Part shown: one piece after another, positions 13,526-27,793 of the stretch | Position numbering within the stretch: position 1 is the stretch's first letter | Layout of the letters: each line of letters begins with the position of its first letter | Assembly (NCBI RefSeq): GCF_001577835.2 | Contig: NC_029526.1 | Coordinates: 1,519,510-1,583,509, forward strand | Origin: Coturnix japonica | Lineage: Eukaryota > Chordata > Aves > Galliformes > Phasianidae | Reading direction: 5' to 3' | Length of the DNA stretch: 64,000 nt | Translations under genes and position numbers: made by a program | Notes under the pieces: model-generated | The model's input: the letters and a program-made list of their open reading frames with translations, nothing else | The model's database searches: none | Told to the model about the DNA's origin: nothing

Positions 13526-14137
13526 GCAGCACTGTGCACCCCACGGCCACCCCATGTGCCTCAGTGCAGCCTGCCAGCACCCGGCTGATGCTGGCTCTAT
13601 TTATTCAGTATTTATTGGGGCTGTCGGGCCAGTTTTTGCCTCAAGGAGATGGCACAGCCTGGGCTTTTGCCCGGGAGGCTGATGTGCATGTACCGCTGTG
13701 CAGGGTAGTGCAGCTGAGATGGTCGGTGTGGTTGTTGTTGATTGCCCCCCTGCCCAGGTCCGTGCATTTTGAGGAACACTGTGCTACTCCGCATGGTTTT
13801 GGGGAAACGAGAGTTTGGAGGGAGCAAGGGCAGAGCCTAGGAGCTGCACCAGTCTTGCACTGGTGCAAGAGGCTGCATTGGGCTGGTTGTAATGGGGAAA
13901 GCAGGGCAGGACCCTCCAGGTTCTGAGTGGTGTTCTCCTCATGCCCTCCCTGAGGGGCAGGAAGGACTCCAGTCCTCCCACATAACAACCTCTGCTCTCC
14001 CTGCTTCTAGATACCTGCCCTGTCATTGCAGACCTACAAGTAACCATGACTGTACCCCAAATACATGCTCTGCCTGGCATCAAGGCACAAAGGACTCGGG
14101 GTAGGGATCTGGCTTGATGTTACAAAAAAAAAGGTGT

Positions 14138-14143
14138 AATAAA
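14138..14143 (+). promoter_or_regulatory. MATCAP1: Poly(A) signal of MATCAP1
   Basis: AATAAA about 610 bases after the MATCAP1 stop codon. It is the first canonical signal downstream, so the 3' UTR is probably about 630 nt. Confidence 0.65.
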
Positions 14144-15094
14144 ACCCATGTAATGGAAACTGCGTGTGGACCAAACCTTATGGACAGCATCAAGTGCAAA
14201 GCCAGGCTGGTACCGCTGGCACTAATCACACAGCTCACTCACATGGGCAAAGCTGCTGAGCTGGTGCATCAGGAGCAGGAAGGGGTCAGCAGTGTGCAAA
14301 ACTACCTAATGAGCAGGAACAGAAAGAACAAATCAAAGCAGACAACAGCAGCAGGTGTTGCCCTGAGCTGTGTGTGGTTCCTAATGTGGAACCTCTGCCC
14401 CATGCACAGCATCTCAGCTATGCTGTCCATGGGGAGCTTTACAAAACTCATTAGGTTTTTACCTTTTGCTCCCCTGAAGGTAGCACAGACCAATTTGTGT
14501 GCTCAGAGAGCCCAGGCTCAATCCCAACTGCTCCACGTTGGGCTGCACGCGCAGACTGAAGCTCCTCCAGCTGCTGCAGACCCAGTAGAGCTCACAGAGC
14601 AGCTGAAGCCTCTGCAGGCTGGGTGCTGCAGCAGGCATCAAAGAGCAAGCTAGGGAAGGGGATGAGACAACTCAACCTGGGGTTTTAGCTTCCATCTAAC
14701 CCAGGCTTCCACAAACATGCTGGTGTTTTTCACCACCGCCCTCCGAAAGAACCCCTCTATGAACACAATGCCAGCATGGCCAATTAAACTCTGCTCTTTA
14801 ATATATCTCCTCCAGCATTGCAATCCCCACCTTTGAATGCGATACAGCACTGCTTTAGAAAGGTATTTACACACATCCCAGCATAACCCCCTGCTTGTCA
14901 TCACAAGGAGCAAGGCCTCGACTGGCACTAAGAACCAACCAAGGCAAGTCTCTTGCAGCCTTCATCGTGGAATGGCAGCGATGACAGAGGGCAACATAGA
15001 TACTGCGATGCTTTCTGATTGGCTTCAGTCGCATCCCTGATGAGATAACAGCATGGACATGAGAGACAGCATTAACCTATCTCTTAAGCCAGGG
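14144..15094. other. Convergent interval between MATCAP1 and TMEM208
   Basis: Contains the presumed TMEM208 3' UTR on the minus strand and perhaps a little intergenic DNA. An ATTAAA signal on the minus strand lies at 14797-14802. No coding sequence is recognised. Confidence 0.5.
14797..14802 (-). promoter_or_regulatory. TMEM208: Candidate poly(A) signal of TMEM208
   Basis: ATTAAA on the minus strand about 290 nt after the TMEM208 stop. I found no canonical AATAAA nearer on that strand, so this variant is the best candidate. Confidence 0.4.
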
Positions 15095-17717
<2,623 letters not shown>

Positions 17718-17719
17718 GG

Positions 17720-17880
17720 CCGCTCGGTTCCGCGCTGCCCCTTCCTGCTCCGCCCTCACTCGGGGATTGGGGCCGTCAGTGCGGGGAGGAGCTGCCGGGG
17801 GCGGGCACAGCGGCACGGCCCTTGGGCACCCGCAGCTCTCAGCGCTTTGCCCTTCCATGATGGCCTTCCTGTTGTGCTGG
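17720..17880 (-). promoter_or_regulatory. TMEM208: TMEM208 promoter-proximal GC-rich region
   Basis: GC- and CpG-rich sequence directly upstream of the minus-strand start codon, with no TATA box visible. It looks like a housekeeping CpG-island promoter; the extent is my estimate. Confidence 0.45.
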
Positions 17881-17884
17881 TTCC

Positions 17885-18045
17885 CGTAGCGCAGCTGCCA
17901 GACAGGCTGTGGATGCTCCATCCATCCCTGGAGGTGGTCAAGGCCAGGTGGGGCAGCCTGTGCTGGTATTCAATGCGCAGGTTGGTGGCCCTGCATACAG
18001 CACAGCTTCATGATCCTCGAGGTCCCTTCCAACCCCAGGCCCACA
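17885..18045 (+). mobile_element. CR1 LINE 3'-end fragment between TMEM208 and ELMO3
   Basis: Shows GGATGCTCCATCCATCCCTG, a GGAGGTGGTCAAGGCCAGGTGGGGC-like block and the tail ATGATCCTCGAGGTCCCTTC plus CAACCCCAGG. It fills much of the 440-base gap between the ELMO3 poly(A) signal and the TMEM208 start. Confidence 0.85.
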
Positions 18046-18153
18046 TCAGCAGGGTAACGCACACCCAGCTCTGCATTGCCCCCTTTCATGCTCTTTAGCC
18101 CTCACCCCCCCAAAAAAACCTTTACAAAGAACACAGCGCTGAGTTCACAAGTG

Positions 18154-18159
18154 TTTATT
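18154..18159 (-). promoter_or_regulatory. ELMO3: Poly(A) signal of ELMO3
   Basis: AATAAA on the minus strand about 1.1 kb after the ELMO3 stop. It is the only canonical signal I see before TMEM208 begins, so the 18140-19271 stretch is probably ELMO3 3' UTR. Confidence 0.6.
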
Positions 18160-19271
18160 GCCCATATCTGCAGGAGGTGGGGGCTCTGCCCACCCTGCAG
18201 CGTGCAGCTCCAGTGCTCAGACAGGCTGAGTTACTACAGCACCCCATGGAGAAGCCATAGGCAAAAGGAGGTGCAAAAAATCGGGGTTTGGGGGGTGTTT
18301 GGGCCACGGAGGAGGTAGCTCGTCGTAATGCAGTAGTGCAGCAGTGTGACTGGAGTGTGCAATATCCGCCACGGCAGGGAAGGCACCAAGGTTCGTGTGA
18401 GCAGCTCAGTGCTGCGCTGGGGTTGGGCTCCGGGCATTGAGTTTGTGCCCGTCTTATATTGGGGCAAGGGAAGAGGATTACGTACCCTGAACAACCTGTG
18501 GGCACAACCTGCTGCCCTGCAGGCTGGGAGCACTCCCAGCAGGGAGAGGGAGGAGAGCAGGAAAGAAATCAGTGCATTAAGAGCCTGTCTGTCCCTCTGC
18601 AACGCTGACCCTGCTGCAAAGCGCTGTCTGCTCAGCAAACCAAGCAGTGGGAGGACTTCAGCCTTTCCTAACTCCTTTTGCACCCAGAGGGGATTCTCCA
18701 CGCTGAGCAGCTGTGCTGGGCAGGGTATGTGGCTGTACCGTTGTAATGCTGACCCCCCCTCCCCAATGTGACAGCAGTGTCTGTACAATCCCTCCTCCTG
18801 CTGTCCTTGCCCTCTGCCCACAGTGTGACTGCAGCAAAGGGGACATCAGCATGGAGGGGTTCAGCTGTTGAGAAGTATTTTGTCTCTGCTGCCTGTAGCA
18901 GAGCAGAGAGGTCCCTTCACTCTAACAGAGCAGGAGCCCAAAGCTCAGTGGCTCAGCCCTGATGCAGACAGTGAAGGGAAGGTGGTTTGCCCTGGGATGC
19001 TGGTGAGTTCTGTCTGGGCAAATAGAGGTGTGGGTAAGGGGACAGGATGCCCTGCTCACAGCCACCAGCATGGGAAGGGGACAGGCAGCGCACACCCAAG
19101 CCCCATCCAAGCACCTGGGCTCATCCCTTTGGGGACAGAGCCTGGAGGAAGAGTTTTGCTGTTGGCAGGCAACAGAATGTTTCCAGCTCCAAACATCTCA
19201 GAGCTGAATGGGGCAGCCTGCAGAAAGAAGGAGGGGGCACAGGGACTGGGCACGGGGCGGGATGCAGGAAC

Positions 19272-22200
19272 TCACTGCTCTGCATGGCTGAAGTCATAGC
19301 AGAAGTTGAGGTTGCTGGGGGGCTTTGGGACAGGAGGGGGGTTGTCAGGGATGCTGATGTTCTCCAGGTCCAGGAGCCGCAGTTTGAGTTCCATTGACAG
19401 CAGGATGTCGAGGTCCGTCTGCGTTCGCTCGCTCGTCATCTCCTTGCCCAGAAGCACGTTCAGCCCGTCTGTCCACAGGCAAAACTGGAGGAGCAAAGCA
19501 GCTCAGGGGAGCTCTGGGCAGCCACAGAACCCCTGTCCCACCTGTGGCTCTCAACTCCAGGGCAAAGCAGCTGTATCCAATTCACCTCCCTCCTGCCATG
19601 CTCACCCCACGCCTTCACCCAGCACAGGGCAGCTCAGTCCCCAGCTCCACGTCTGACCTTCCCAGCCAGACTGGGTCTTTGTTCATCCCCAAACCTCGCA
19701 GCCAAATAGAGAGCTGCAGTGCTCACATTCCTCCAGGCCCTCAGCCATGGATGCACAAAAGCATGTTTGTCCTTTCAGTGCTAGCCCAGCACACTGGCTG
19801 CAGGCCAGGGAAGCCCAGCTCCTCCAGGCTACATAGGGGAGGGTGGGAGCAGTGTCACAAATCACCCTTTAGTGTCCAGTTCCAGATCTGGGAGAGCAGA
19901 GAGGGGTCCTCCCTTGCTCAGCCTCCCTTGGCAAGGATGTGCCCTCCTGCAGTCCCTGCAGCTCACCTCGTAACGCGTGGGGGCAACGAAGTTCAGGCAG
20001 TATTCCTCCACATCATACACTATGGAGAAAGCGAGCTCCAGGACGTCCTATGGGGAATCATAGAATCACAGAACCATGAAGGTTAGAAAGAACATCTCAG
20101 ATCCCCAAGTCCAACCCCAGCACCTCCAATGCCCACTGCCCTCAGTGCCACATCCCCACGGCTCTGGGACACCTCCAGGGATGGGGACACCCTGTGCTGG
20201 CTGTGCCCTGTGACACAGCTGGGGATATACAGAGTGATAGAGCACAAGGAGGGAGGGGAGCATGCAAGGTGGGGTGGAGGTGCTGACCTTGTTCTGCTTC
20301 CCAGAGCTCTTCTCCTTCGTGTGTGGACACTCCTTCCCAACGAGCAGCGCCTTCATGTCTGCCACAGGAACTGGGGAGCAGGAAAGCTGTGTGTTCCCAC
20401 TTTCCTGGTCCTCACCCCAGAACCATGGCCCACCATTCGGGCAGCAATGTGAGCAGCCAGGATTTAGGTCACTGCTTCACATGAGGAAAGGAACCCCAGT
20501 GCCAGATCTGCCCCAACCCACTGCACCACCAGGGCCAGACACATGGCACCCTGACAATAGGGCAGTTCCCATCTGAGCACGCAGTAACGGAGGTGGGCAG
20601 AGTGCTCCCTTCCCCCTCCCTTTCTTTCTCCCCATCACCTACTTTTCTCCGTCAGGCTCTCGATGGGGGGTGAGTGCACCCCTTCCTCCACATCCCCGTA
20701 GTGCAGCACTTTGTGATTGGGTGACAAGCGGCAGTACCAGAGCTTATCTGCAGCAGAAAGGCCCCAGCTGAGACCCCGTTAGCACCTCTACTAATGAGCT
20801 GCAGTCCATTCCACCCTCCCTGTGCACTCACCCTGGCGCCGGCGGCTGCTGATCTTACGGAACAGGGTTCCCTCGCAGAGGCGCAGCAGGCGCTGCTGGC
20901 GGATCAGCTCCAGGAGCTCCGGCTTCAGCCTCTCCCGCAGCTCCCTGGGATGCCAGCCAGGAGATAAGGAGCACGGACCCTTCAGCGTTCATCCACTGAC
21001 CCTTATGGGGTCACCCCTGCCCACAGCCCACTCACAGCACGGGCACGGCCAGCGTCTCCTCCTGGTGCAGCCGCTCCGTCTGCCGCAGCTTCAGGATCTC
21101 GCTGTAGTTCAACGCATTCACTCTGGTCTTAAACAGCTCCAGGGAGGTGGGTTTGAGAGTCAGGGTCCTGGTGATCTGCTCCCGCACCACCTGCAGCACC
21201 TGGGGGGGCACAGACAGCATCCCCAGTCCGGTGATGCTCCAGGGTTACATGCACAGCCTCGGGGTCCCGTTATCACCTTATCAAAGTCCTCCTGGGTGGC
21301 TCTCATCTCCTTCCACGTCTTGTTCACCAGCTGGATGCAGATGCAGAAGAGCTCTTCAAAGAAATGATCCTGCCCGAAGAACATCGGGTAAAAGGCCTGA
21401 GCTGTCTCCGAGCCTGTGGTGAGAAGGACAGATGATGCCACACTCCTGTTTTGCCGTACAACTGCAGTATCCAGGAGCACAGCCCTTCCCCAGCTGTCAG
21501 CTGTGGCACCCTCAGCACTGGGATGGTGCAGGGCTGGGCACACACGTACACTGCTCCCCGATGTGCAGGATCTCACAGAGGATCAGGGTGAGCTGGATGC
21601 TGCTCCGAGCAAAAGGGCACTCGTGTTTGTCTTCGCGGCTGCTGTTCTCAAGGATGAACTGAAGGAGAAGAACATCACCTCATGTTACACACGTCGGGAT
21701 CAGTGCTCCCCATGCTCCACTTGACCATCCTGCTCAGCTGCCCCCCAAAGAGCTGAGCAGTTCCAAACAGCAGCACCCAGCTCTCAGACCCAAGAAAGAA
21801 GGGATGAGAAGCTGGAGGTCCTTTCTGCTGGGAGACTCCCCAAGCAGCAGCACGCACCCGGCTGTAGGCACTGGGGGTGTGCCTGGAGAAGTACACCATG
21901 TTGTCGAGGGCAAGGAGCCCCGGCGGCGCACGGCGCAGGTCCTCTGCTGGGTTGCTATTGTTCTGGCAAGACACAAAAGAACACAACTGAGCACTTCTCC
22001 AAGCAGCAGCAGGACAGCAGGTCTAGGGGAGATGCCAAGGTCCCACTGAGGCCTGAACATGGATGGTTGGGGCTGTACCATGAAGCCCAGCTTGCGGAAC
22101 TCCTTGGCACACAGCGACCGCCGGCGCTCGGTGCTGAAGGTGCCAGCAGGAGCATCATTCTCTGATTCAAAGGCAGCCTGGCGCAGTGACTGGAGGAGAT

Positions 22201-25200
22201 CCCTCTGCTCCTGGAGGGAGAGAGGGGGGAAGGACACTGTGAGCCCTGTGTACCATGGTCTAAAACCAATGGTGAAAGCCACCGTGCTGGGTAAGGAACA
22301 CACCCCAAAGGCAAACCTTCACCCGTCTGCACTTCCAAAGGTGGAAGCACAGCAAGGAGAGAGCTCCCAGACCTGGGAGTAGGGGTCCATCGAGGTCCTC
22401 ATGCGGTGCTCGTGCAGGTTGAGGCTGAGTGACTGCAGCACGTACAGGTAATGGGCCATCTCATCCCCCAGCGGCTCGGAGCTGTGGATGATGTTCTACA
22501 AGAGACTCCGAGTGAGAAGGGACCCCTGCGTGCTCCAGACCCAGGGACCAACAGCCAAAGCCCCACAGCCCAAAGGGAAGAGGACGGCACCCCAGGGCTG
22601 GGCTCTGTGGGCAGCACACACAAGGAGGGAAGGACAGGAAGAAGCGCAGAGCTCTGTAAGAACCCTGCTCCCCACCTTGTGGATGAACTGCCTGATGTTC
22701 TTCTCTCTCAGGTACTCCATCATATCCTAGAGGGGAAAGAGGCTGTCAGACATCCCCCAGCCCAAGTGCCAAGTGCTCCCTTACAGTCCCGCTGTCCCTA
22801 ACTCTGGGCTCTTGGCAGAGGATCCCAGCAATGGGCACACCGTTGTGTTGGGACCCCCAGTGCCCACCACCCTGCAGCCCCCCAGTGCTGCCCACTGCCC
22901 CATACCCGCCGTTCAGCATCGGTGGCAGCCAGCAGCAGTGCAATCAACAGGGCCGTGGCCTTCAGCTGCAGCTGGACATTCGTCCTGGGGAAGGAGGAAG
23001 GAATGCATTACCACAGGTGCAAAGACAGCTCTAAGACACAGTCCTCTCCCCTCTTCACTGTCAAACCCCAATACAAGCTCTGTTTAACACACCCTAACCC
23101 TCAGCAATAGGGCAACAGATGCTGAGTGCTCACCAACAAGGGACAACACAACATGGTGCCAGGGATCGCCAGCAAGACCCCCCCCAGAAATCCCCTGCAG
23201 GCCCATGTTCCCACTGGCTCCCCACTTACACCTGCAGGTGGGTGAGGAGACGATCCACTGTCACTTCTTTTTTGACGAGCTCAAAGAGGACGCGGCTGCT
23301 GGGCACCATGTTCTCCAGGATCGACATGGAGAGCTGCTGGACAGAGGCATCCATGGCGTTCATGTTGACGTAACTCACGATCTGCAATAACAGAACCCAT
23401 CAGTACAAGGCGGGTCAAGCCTGGGTGACAGCAGGGCAGCCCATGGCACAGGAGTTGTGTACTTTTTTGATGAAGGCTGCACTAAGAGTCTCCCAGGAGA
23501 CGAAATCGTGCTCCATCAGCTCCATGAAGGCCTTCAGGGTGTGAGCGAGGATCTCCCCTGTACTGGAGTAATGGGAGAGCAAACTGAGCAAGGATGGATC
23601 CAGACAATGTGCAGTGAGCACAGTAAGGCAGGACCCATCGATGCGCAGCCATCCATTGTGCCCACTGTGGGGTACAACAGAACCAACCAGAAAAGCAAAT
23701 GGAAGAGAATGCAAAGAATGACAGAGAATGCTGCTGGGTAAGAAAGCAGACCTTGGCTTGGTCATCCTAGAAGCCATGGGAGGGGAAGTACAAGCTTCTT
23801 TTCCATTGGGAAACCAAAACCACCTCAGATCCCACCCACTGCTTCAAGAAACATGCACTGCGCTGTGTGACTGTGGGGTTCAGCACCCAGAGATTCCCCA
23901 TTGCATACTGAGAGGAAGGCATTGGGCAGCACTGCTGTGACACCCAGGGGTTTCTCGAGCTGCCTGCAGATCTCTCACAGCCAAAACCTTCAGAGGGATT
24001 ATCAAGGCCAAAAGAGGCCACTAGTGAAGCCCAGCTTAGAGCTCGTACAGCATTAGCAAGGGAGAAGGCGAGATCTGCAAAGGAATTCCCCTCCTGATAC
24101 TCACTCGTTCCCTTCCTCCACAATATAGAAGATTTGCTTCAAGCCATTCCTGTTGATAAACTCCCGGGCAAAGGTAACGTCCTGGGAGAGGCTCGCAAGC
24201 TTCTTCAGTGACTCAGTCTTCACATCCACGTTGTTGCTCTGGATCCCGCTGTACAACCTCTCTGCTTCTTGGTCCTACCAGGAAGGAAAGAATCAAGCCA
24301 CAGGGGCTCATCGAAAGGCAGTAAGAGACCTGGAGGCAGAGGCTGGAGGAGCTGAAGTGTAGGAAGGAGGCGAGGAGGGGTCTGAAAGAGAGCAATCAGA
24401 GCAGAAACCAGCAGAACTGAGGAAGGAGGGCTACATCGCCCCATGGCAGGCAGCAGCAGGCTGACCCCAGCACCCGCCTTCGGAGAAGGAGACAGGGGAT
24501 GTACCGGAGAAGTGGTCAGTCGCAAGATGCTCCCATTCTTAATCTCCCCACGGTTCTGTGAAGAGAAAGTGAAGGGGTGAGAGGCACACGGAGCCACCAG
24601 GGCCGGGAAGAAGGTGGGTGATGGCTCACCAACTCAGTGATGTACGTCTGGCGCCCGTCGGCGTACTGCAGGGCATAGCGCTCGGCGTTGGGCAGGCTCC
24701 ACCTGCAGTGACATGCAGCAGGTCATGGAGGAGGGCTGGTCCTGGCCACCACAGCCCAGCGTCCCAGCTGTGCCCCATAGCTGTGGCCTGTGACAACCCA
24801 ACCTGTGACACACGCCGGCTGTTGTGACCTGATGGGCCACCACAGACTTATCCTTCTCAATGGGCCACCACAGGCTGGTAACCATCTGTGACAATCTGAT
24901 GGCTCACCATAGACTTATCATCATCTGCCATGACATGATGGGCCACCATAGGTCAGCCAACACCTGTCACAATCCAAGGAGTCGTGACAGGCTGGTCGCT
25001 GCTTATTGAGACCCAATGGGCCACCAAAGGATGGTCACTGCTTATTGAGACCCAATGGGCCATCAAAGGATGGTCACTGCTCATTGAGACCCAATGGGCC
25101 ACCAAAGGATGGTCACTGCTTATTGAGACCCAATGGGCCATCAAAGGATGGTCACTGCTCATTGAGACCCAATGGGACATCAAAGGATGGTCACTGCTTA

Positions 25201-25556
25201 TTGAGACCCAATGGGACATCAAAGGATGGTCTCTGCTCATTGCATGACCCGATGGGCCACCAAAGGATGTCCACCCTCTGTCACAACCCAATGGTGCAAC
25301 CACAGACCGGCCACTCCATCCCCGCAGCCCACTCCCGGTGCCCAGGTACTCACGCATCGCAGACGTCCTTGAGCACAGCGGCCAGCGGTTTGCTCTGCGA
25401 GCGAGGGAAGGGGCGAGCCGTGAGCGGACGGCGGCAGCGGGGCGGGGGGCTGCGGGGGGAGGTGGGGGCGGGCGGTACCTGCTGCAGCTCGATCAGCTGC
25501 GGGATGGCTCCCACCATCTGGATGGCGATCTTCACCACGTCCTTGGGAGGCGGCAT
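19272..25556 (-). CDS. ELMO3: ELMO3, engulfment and cell motility protein 3
   Basis: Twenty coding exons on the minus strand: 25479-25556, 25354-25394, 24630-24702, 24505-24555, 24105-24274, 23463-23562, 23230-23381, 22906-22984, 22676-22726, 22373-22495, 22079-22210, 21858-21962, 21550-21658, 21277-21413, 21036-21199, 20832-20944, 20643-20747, 20288-20370, 19967-20047 and 19272-19484. All phases agree and give 719 residues (human 720 by memory). ELMO proteins partner DOCK GEFs to activate Rac in phagocytosis and migration. In order: N-terminal armadillo-like region with [20 protein letters not shown] at the start, ELMO domain around residues 300-480 ([30 protein letters not shown]), PH domain around 540-660 ([15 protein letters not shown]), and a C-terminal proline motif [13 protein letters not shown] for an SH3 partner. 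ELMO3 rather than ELMO1/2 is chosen from sequence resemblance and its place beside E2F4. Confidence 0.97.
20055..20190 (-). mobile_element. CR1 LINE 3'-end fragment, ELMO3 intron
   Basis: Begins AATCATAGAATCACAGAACC and continues with AAGTCCAACCCCAGCACCTC and GGGACACCTCCAGGGATGGG, the reversed CR1 tail. It starts only about 8 bases from an ELMO3 exon acceptor, so it abuts that splice site. Confidence 0.85.
24820..25275. repeat. 39-bp minisatellite, ELMO3 intron 2
   Basis: The word GAGACCCAATGGG begins at 25008, 25047, 25086, 25125, 25164 and 25203, an exact 39-base period. A seventh, altered unit follows near 25240. Looser relatives with GATGGGCCACCA cores extend upstream to about 24820. Because 39 is divisible by three, both strands stay open for long stretches, but splice phases of the flanking exons exclude it from the coding sequence. 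Confidence 0.95.
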
Positions 25557-25725
25557 GGTGGCTCCCCGCCGCACCGCGCCGCAGTTCCGGGTCTCAGCCG
25601 CCACCTCCCCGCCCCTGGGAGGGCCGGGCCGGGCCGAGAGGCCGTCGGGGAGGGAGCCCCGAGTGGGGCCGGAGCGGGGCGGGCACGGCCGTCCTCCTCA
25701 CCTGAGCTGACGCAGGTGGGGCGGC
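25557..25725 (-). promoter_or_regulatory. ELMO3: ELMO3 promoter-proximal GC-rich region
   Basis: Strongly GC- and CpG-rich flank directly upstream of the minus-strand ELMO3 start codon, without a TATA box. Likely the 5' UTR and core promoter; boundaries are estimated. Confidence 0.45.
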
Positions 25726-25726
25726 T

Positions 25727-25920
25727 CCATCCCGTCCCGTCCCATCCCGCCCCGTCCATCCAGTCCCATCCGTTCCCCCGGTCCCATCCCGTCCCATCCT
25801 ACCTGCTCCACCCTGTCCCATCCCATCCATTCCTATTCCATCCATTCCTGCCCTTTCCCATCCCATCCCATGCATTCCCATCCCATCCATCTCATCCCAC
25901 CTATTCCCATCCCATCCCTA
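25727..25920. repeat. Degenerate CCCAT/CCCGT pentamer array
   Basis: About 190 bases of CCCATCC, CCCGTCC and CCATTCC words on the + strand (GGATGGGA on the other). It lies between the E2F4 poly(A) signal and the ELMO3 promoter. The period is mixed, 5 and 10 bases, as expected from slippage. Confidence 0.85.
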
Positions 25921-25949
25921 TGAACAGCACAGCCTCTGGAAAGGGTTCT

Positions 25950-25955
25950 TTTATT
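25950..25955 (-). promoter_or_regulatory. E2F4: Poly(A) signal of E2F4
   Basis: AATAAA on the minus strand about 1.84 kb past the E2F4 stop, with ELMO3 starting 395 bases further on. If used, E2F4 has a long 3' UTR covering 25930-27793. Confidence 0.6.
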
Positions 25956-26081
25956 CACTCAACAACTGTACAAATATTACAGGCAATTTTCATTTCCTTT
26001 GCAAATAAAAACAAAACAACCCCAAAGTATAAAAATAATCTTTATATAGGAATCAAAGTTCATCAGTTCATCTTCTCTACA

Positions 26082-26172
26082 GCTTTTTTTTTTTTTTTTC
26101 CTCCTTTTTCTTTGTTTTTTTTTATCTCTCCAGAGCTGTGGCAAACATTAATGTGCTGGGGGGGGGGGGGGA
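26082..26172. repeat. Poly-T and poly-G low-complexity tract
   Basis: A run of about 17 T, a T/C-rich stretch, then a run of about 14 G (26159-26172) on the + strand. On the transcribed minus strand these are poly-C followed by poly-A. Confidence 0.85.
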
Positions 26173-27793
26173 TGAAGGTGAGGGGTGGCAGAGGAAGGAA
26201 GGGCTGCTGGAGCACTCGTGTGTCTCCATCCCACCCACTGCCTTCACCTAAAAAGGGATGGAGGCTGGAGGCTGTCCATTCCTATTGAATTCATTGTGTT
26301 TTTCCTATCCTACGGGGTACTGCTGTGTCCCCAGGAGGCAGAAAGGAGCAGGTCTGTTGGAGGAGTCCCACAAAGGATAAAAAAGCACCGGGGAGATGCT
26401 TTGGAAAGAAGGGACTCAAGCATGTGGCCTTCTCACCTCTGCAGGTGCTGAGAGTTGGGTACATCCCATTTGTAGCCCATCACTGCTGGTGCTGGCTGTG
26501 AGCTGCAGCTCTGGCAGTTTACAGGGCAGGAAAGGCTCCATGGGACGGCTGGGTTGGCAGGAAGATGTGCAAAACTGATAGGCAAATCAGACCCAAAAGC
26601 AACGTTGGGGGGACGGTTTGCAAAGTACAATAAATCCAGGAGGGTTTTTTCTCCAACAAGAGCAAAGAAAAGAAATGCATGGGCTCCATTGGCTGCTCAT
26701 CCAAAAGAAAGACAAAAAAACACTGCAAAGCCACCTCAACACACCTGCTAAAAAGCAACGCTGGGACAAGAAAGATGCAGAAAGGCATCGCATCGTGCAG
26801 CAACCTGCCATGGGATCAGGGAGCACAGCATGAACATCCATCTCTGTAGGAAGGCCGACCCTGAGCACATGGTAAGGAGGAACAGAAGTGGGAGGGTTAG
26901 AGGGGGGGAACAAAACACTATTTTGACAACACCTGTGGAACTCATCGTGGCAAAGCACTACTGCACCATTCCTGCTTGGTGGCCTTTACAACAGTTGAAG
27001 GCTCAAGTGCAACGCTGGAGAACAGCTAGATGCTAACACAAGGTGTCTGATGTACTTGAATACCTTCAAGGCATCAGCTGGAGCAGTCTTAACCTTTTCA
27101 AGCAACTCATTAGTAAGAAAACATTAATACTGGCACCCTTCTTCAGCCCTGTAGGAACAGCACAGTGTTGGGCTGTGCGTCAGGTGGGCCAACACCAGGG
27201 GACAACCAGCATTCCTGCTCAGCTCCCGGGTCCTATTGGGAGGGGCAGCCAACAGAGAAAAGTGCTTTGTCTTGTAAAACGTACTGGCTTGGATTGGAGT
27301 CACTGGAACAAATGGAACCTCTGGTGCCATTGGTTTTTGCTTTTTGTTGATGTCACTCTGGGATATAAGCACCCACACTGAAACTACCTCCAGGCTTGTG
27401 AACTGGCCATGCTGTCAGGGCTCCGTGTAGCAGCTGGTACCTAGGAGGTGCAAAGTGCCTCTAGGAGTGCAGGAAAACCAAGGCATGCAGATTTGAGGAA
27501 GCCTGGAGAGGCACCTGGGCAAACTCAACAAATCACAGACCCACTGAAGCCATGCCCAGAATCCAGTGAAGAGAGAGATGCAGCAAGGCGAGGTCAGTCC
27601 TTGCACGTGCAAGACGGGAGGAGAAAGAAGTGACGGGGAGGCTCCCGGCCTCCGAGTCCACATCTCTTGCTTCTGAGTTCATGTGAGAGTTTCTCTGATT
27701 CGAGCTCTAGCACAAAAGGAATCCAAAAATAGACACTTTCCAAAGAGTTACAAAAGGGTCTGTGTGTGCGAGGCTCACAGCCGCGCCGAGGAG

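Larger units (their letters stand above)
25930..27793 (-). other. E2F4: Presumed E2F4 3' UTR
   Basis: No coding sequence is recognised. The stretch is AT-richer than its neighbours near its end and holds a poly-T/poly-G tract at about 26082-26172. The assignment rests on strand, position and the single poly(A) signal. Confidence 0.5.

Noticed and set aside
17718-19271. An LRRC29-like gene between ELMO3 and TMEM208, as in human
   Set aside because: No leucine-rich repeat coding sequence on either strand; the gap holds the ELMO3 3' UTR and a CR1 fragment.
24985-25275. Possible CRISPR-like array
   Set aside because: The repeats are contiguous with no unique spacers, in vertebrate intronic DNA. 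It is a minisatellite.
25006-25710. 234-codon + strand open frame and opposing 134-codon minus frame
   Set aside because: Both run through the 39-bp minisatellite, whose length is a multiple of three, and clash with the ELMO3 exons.
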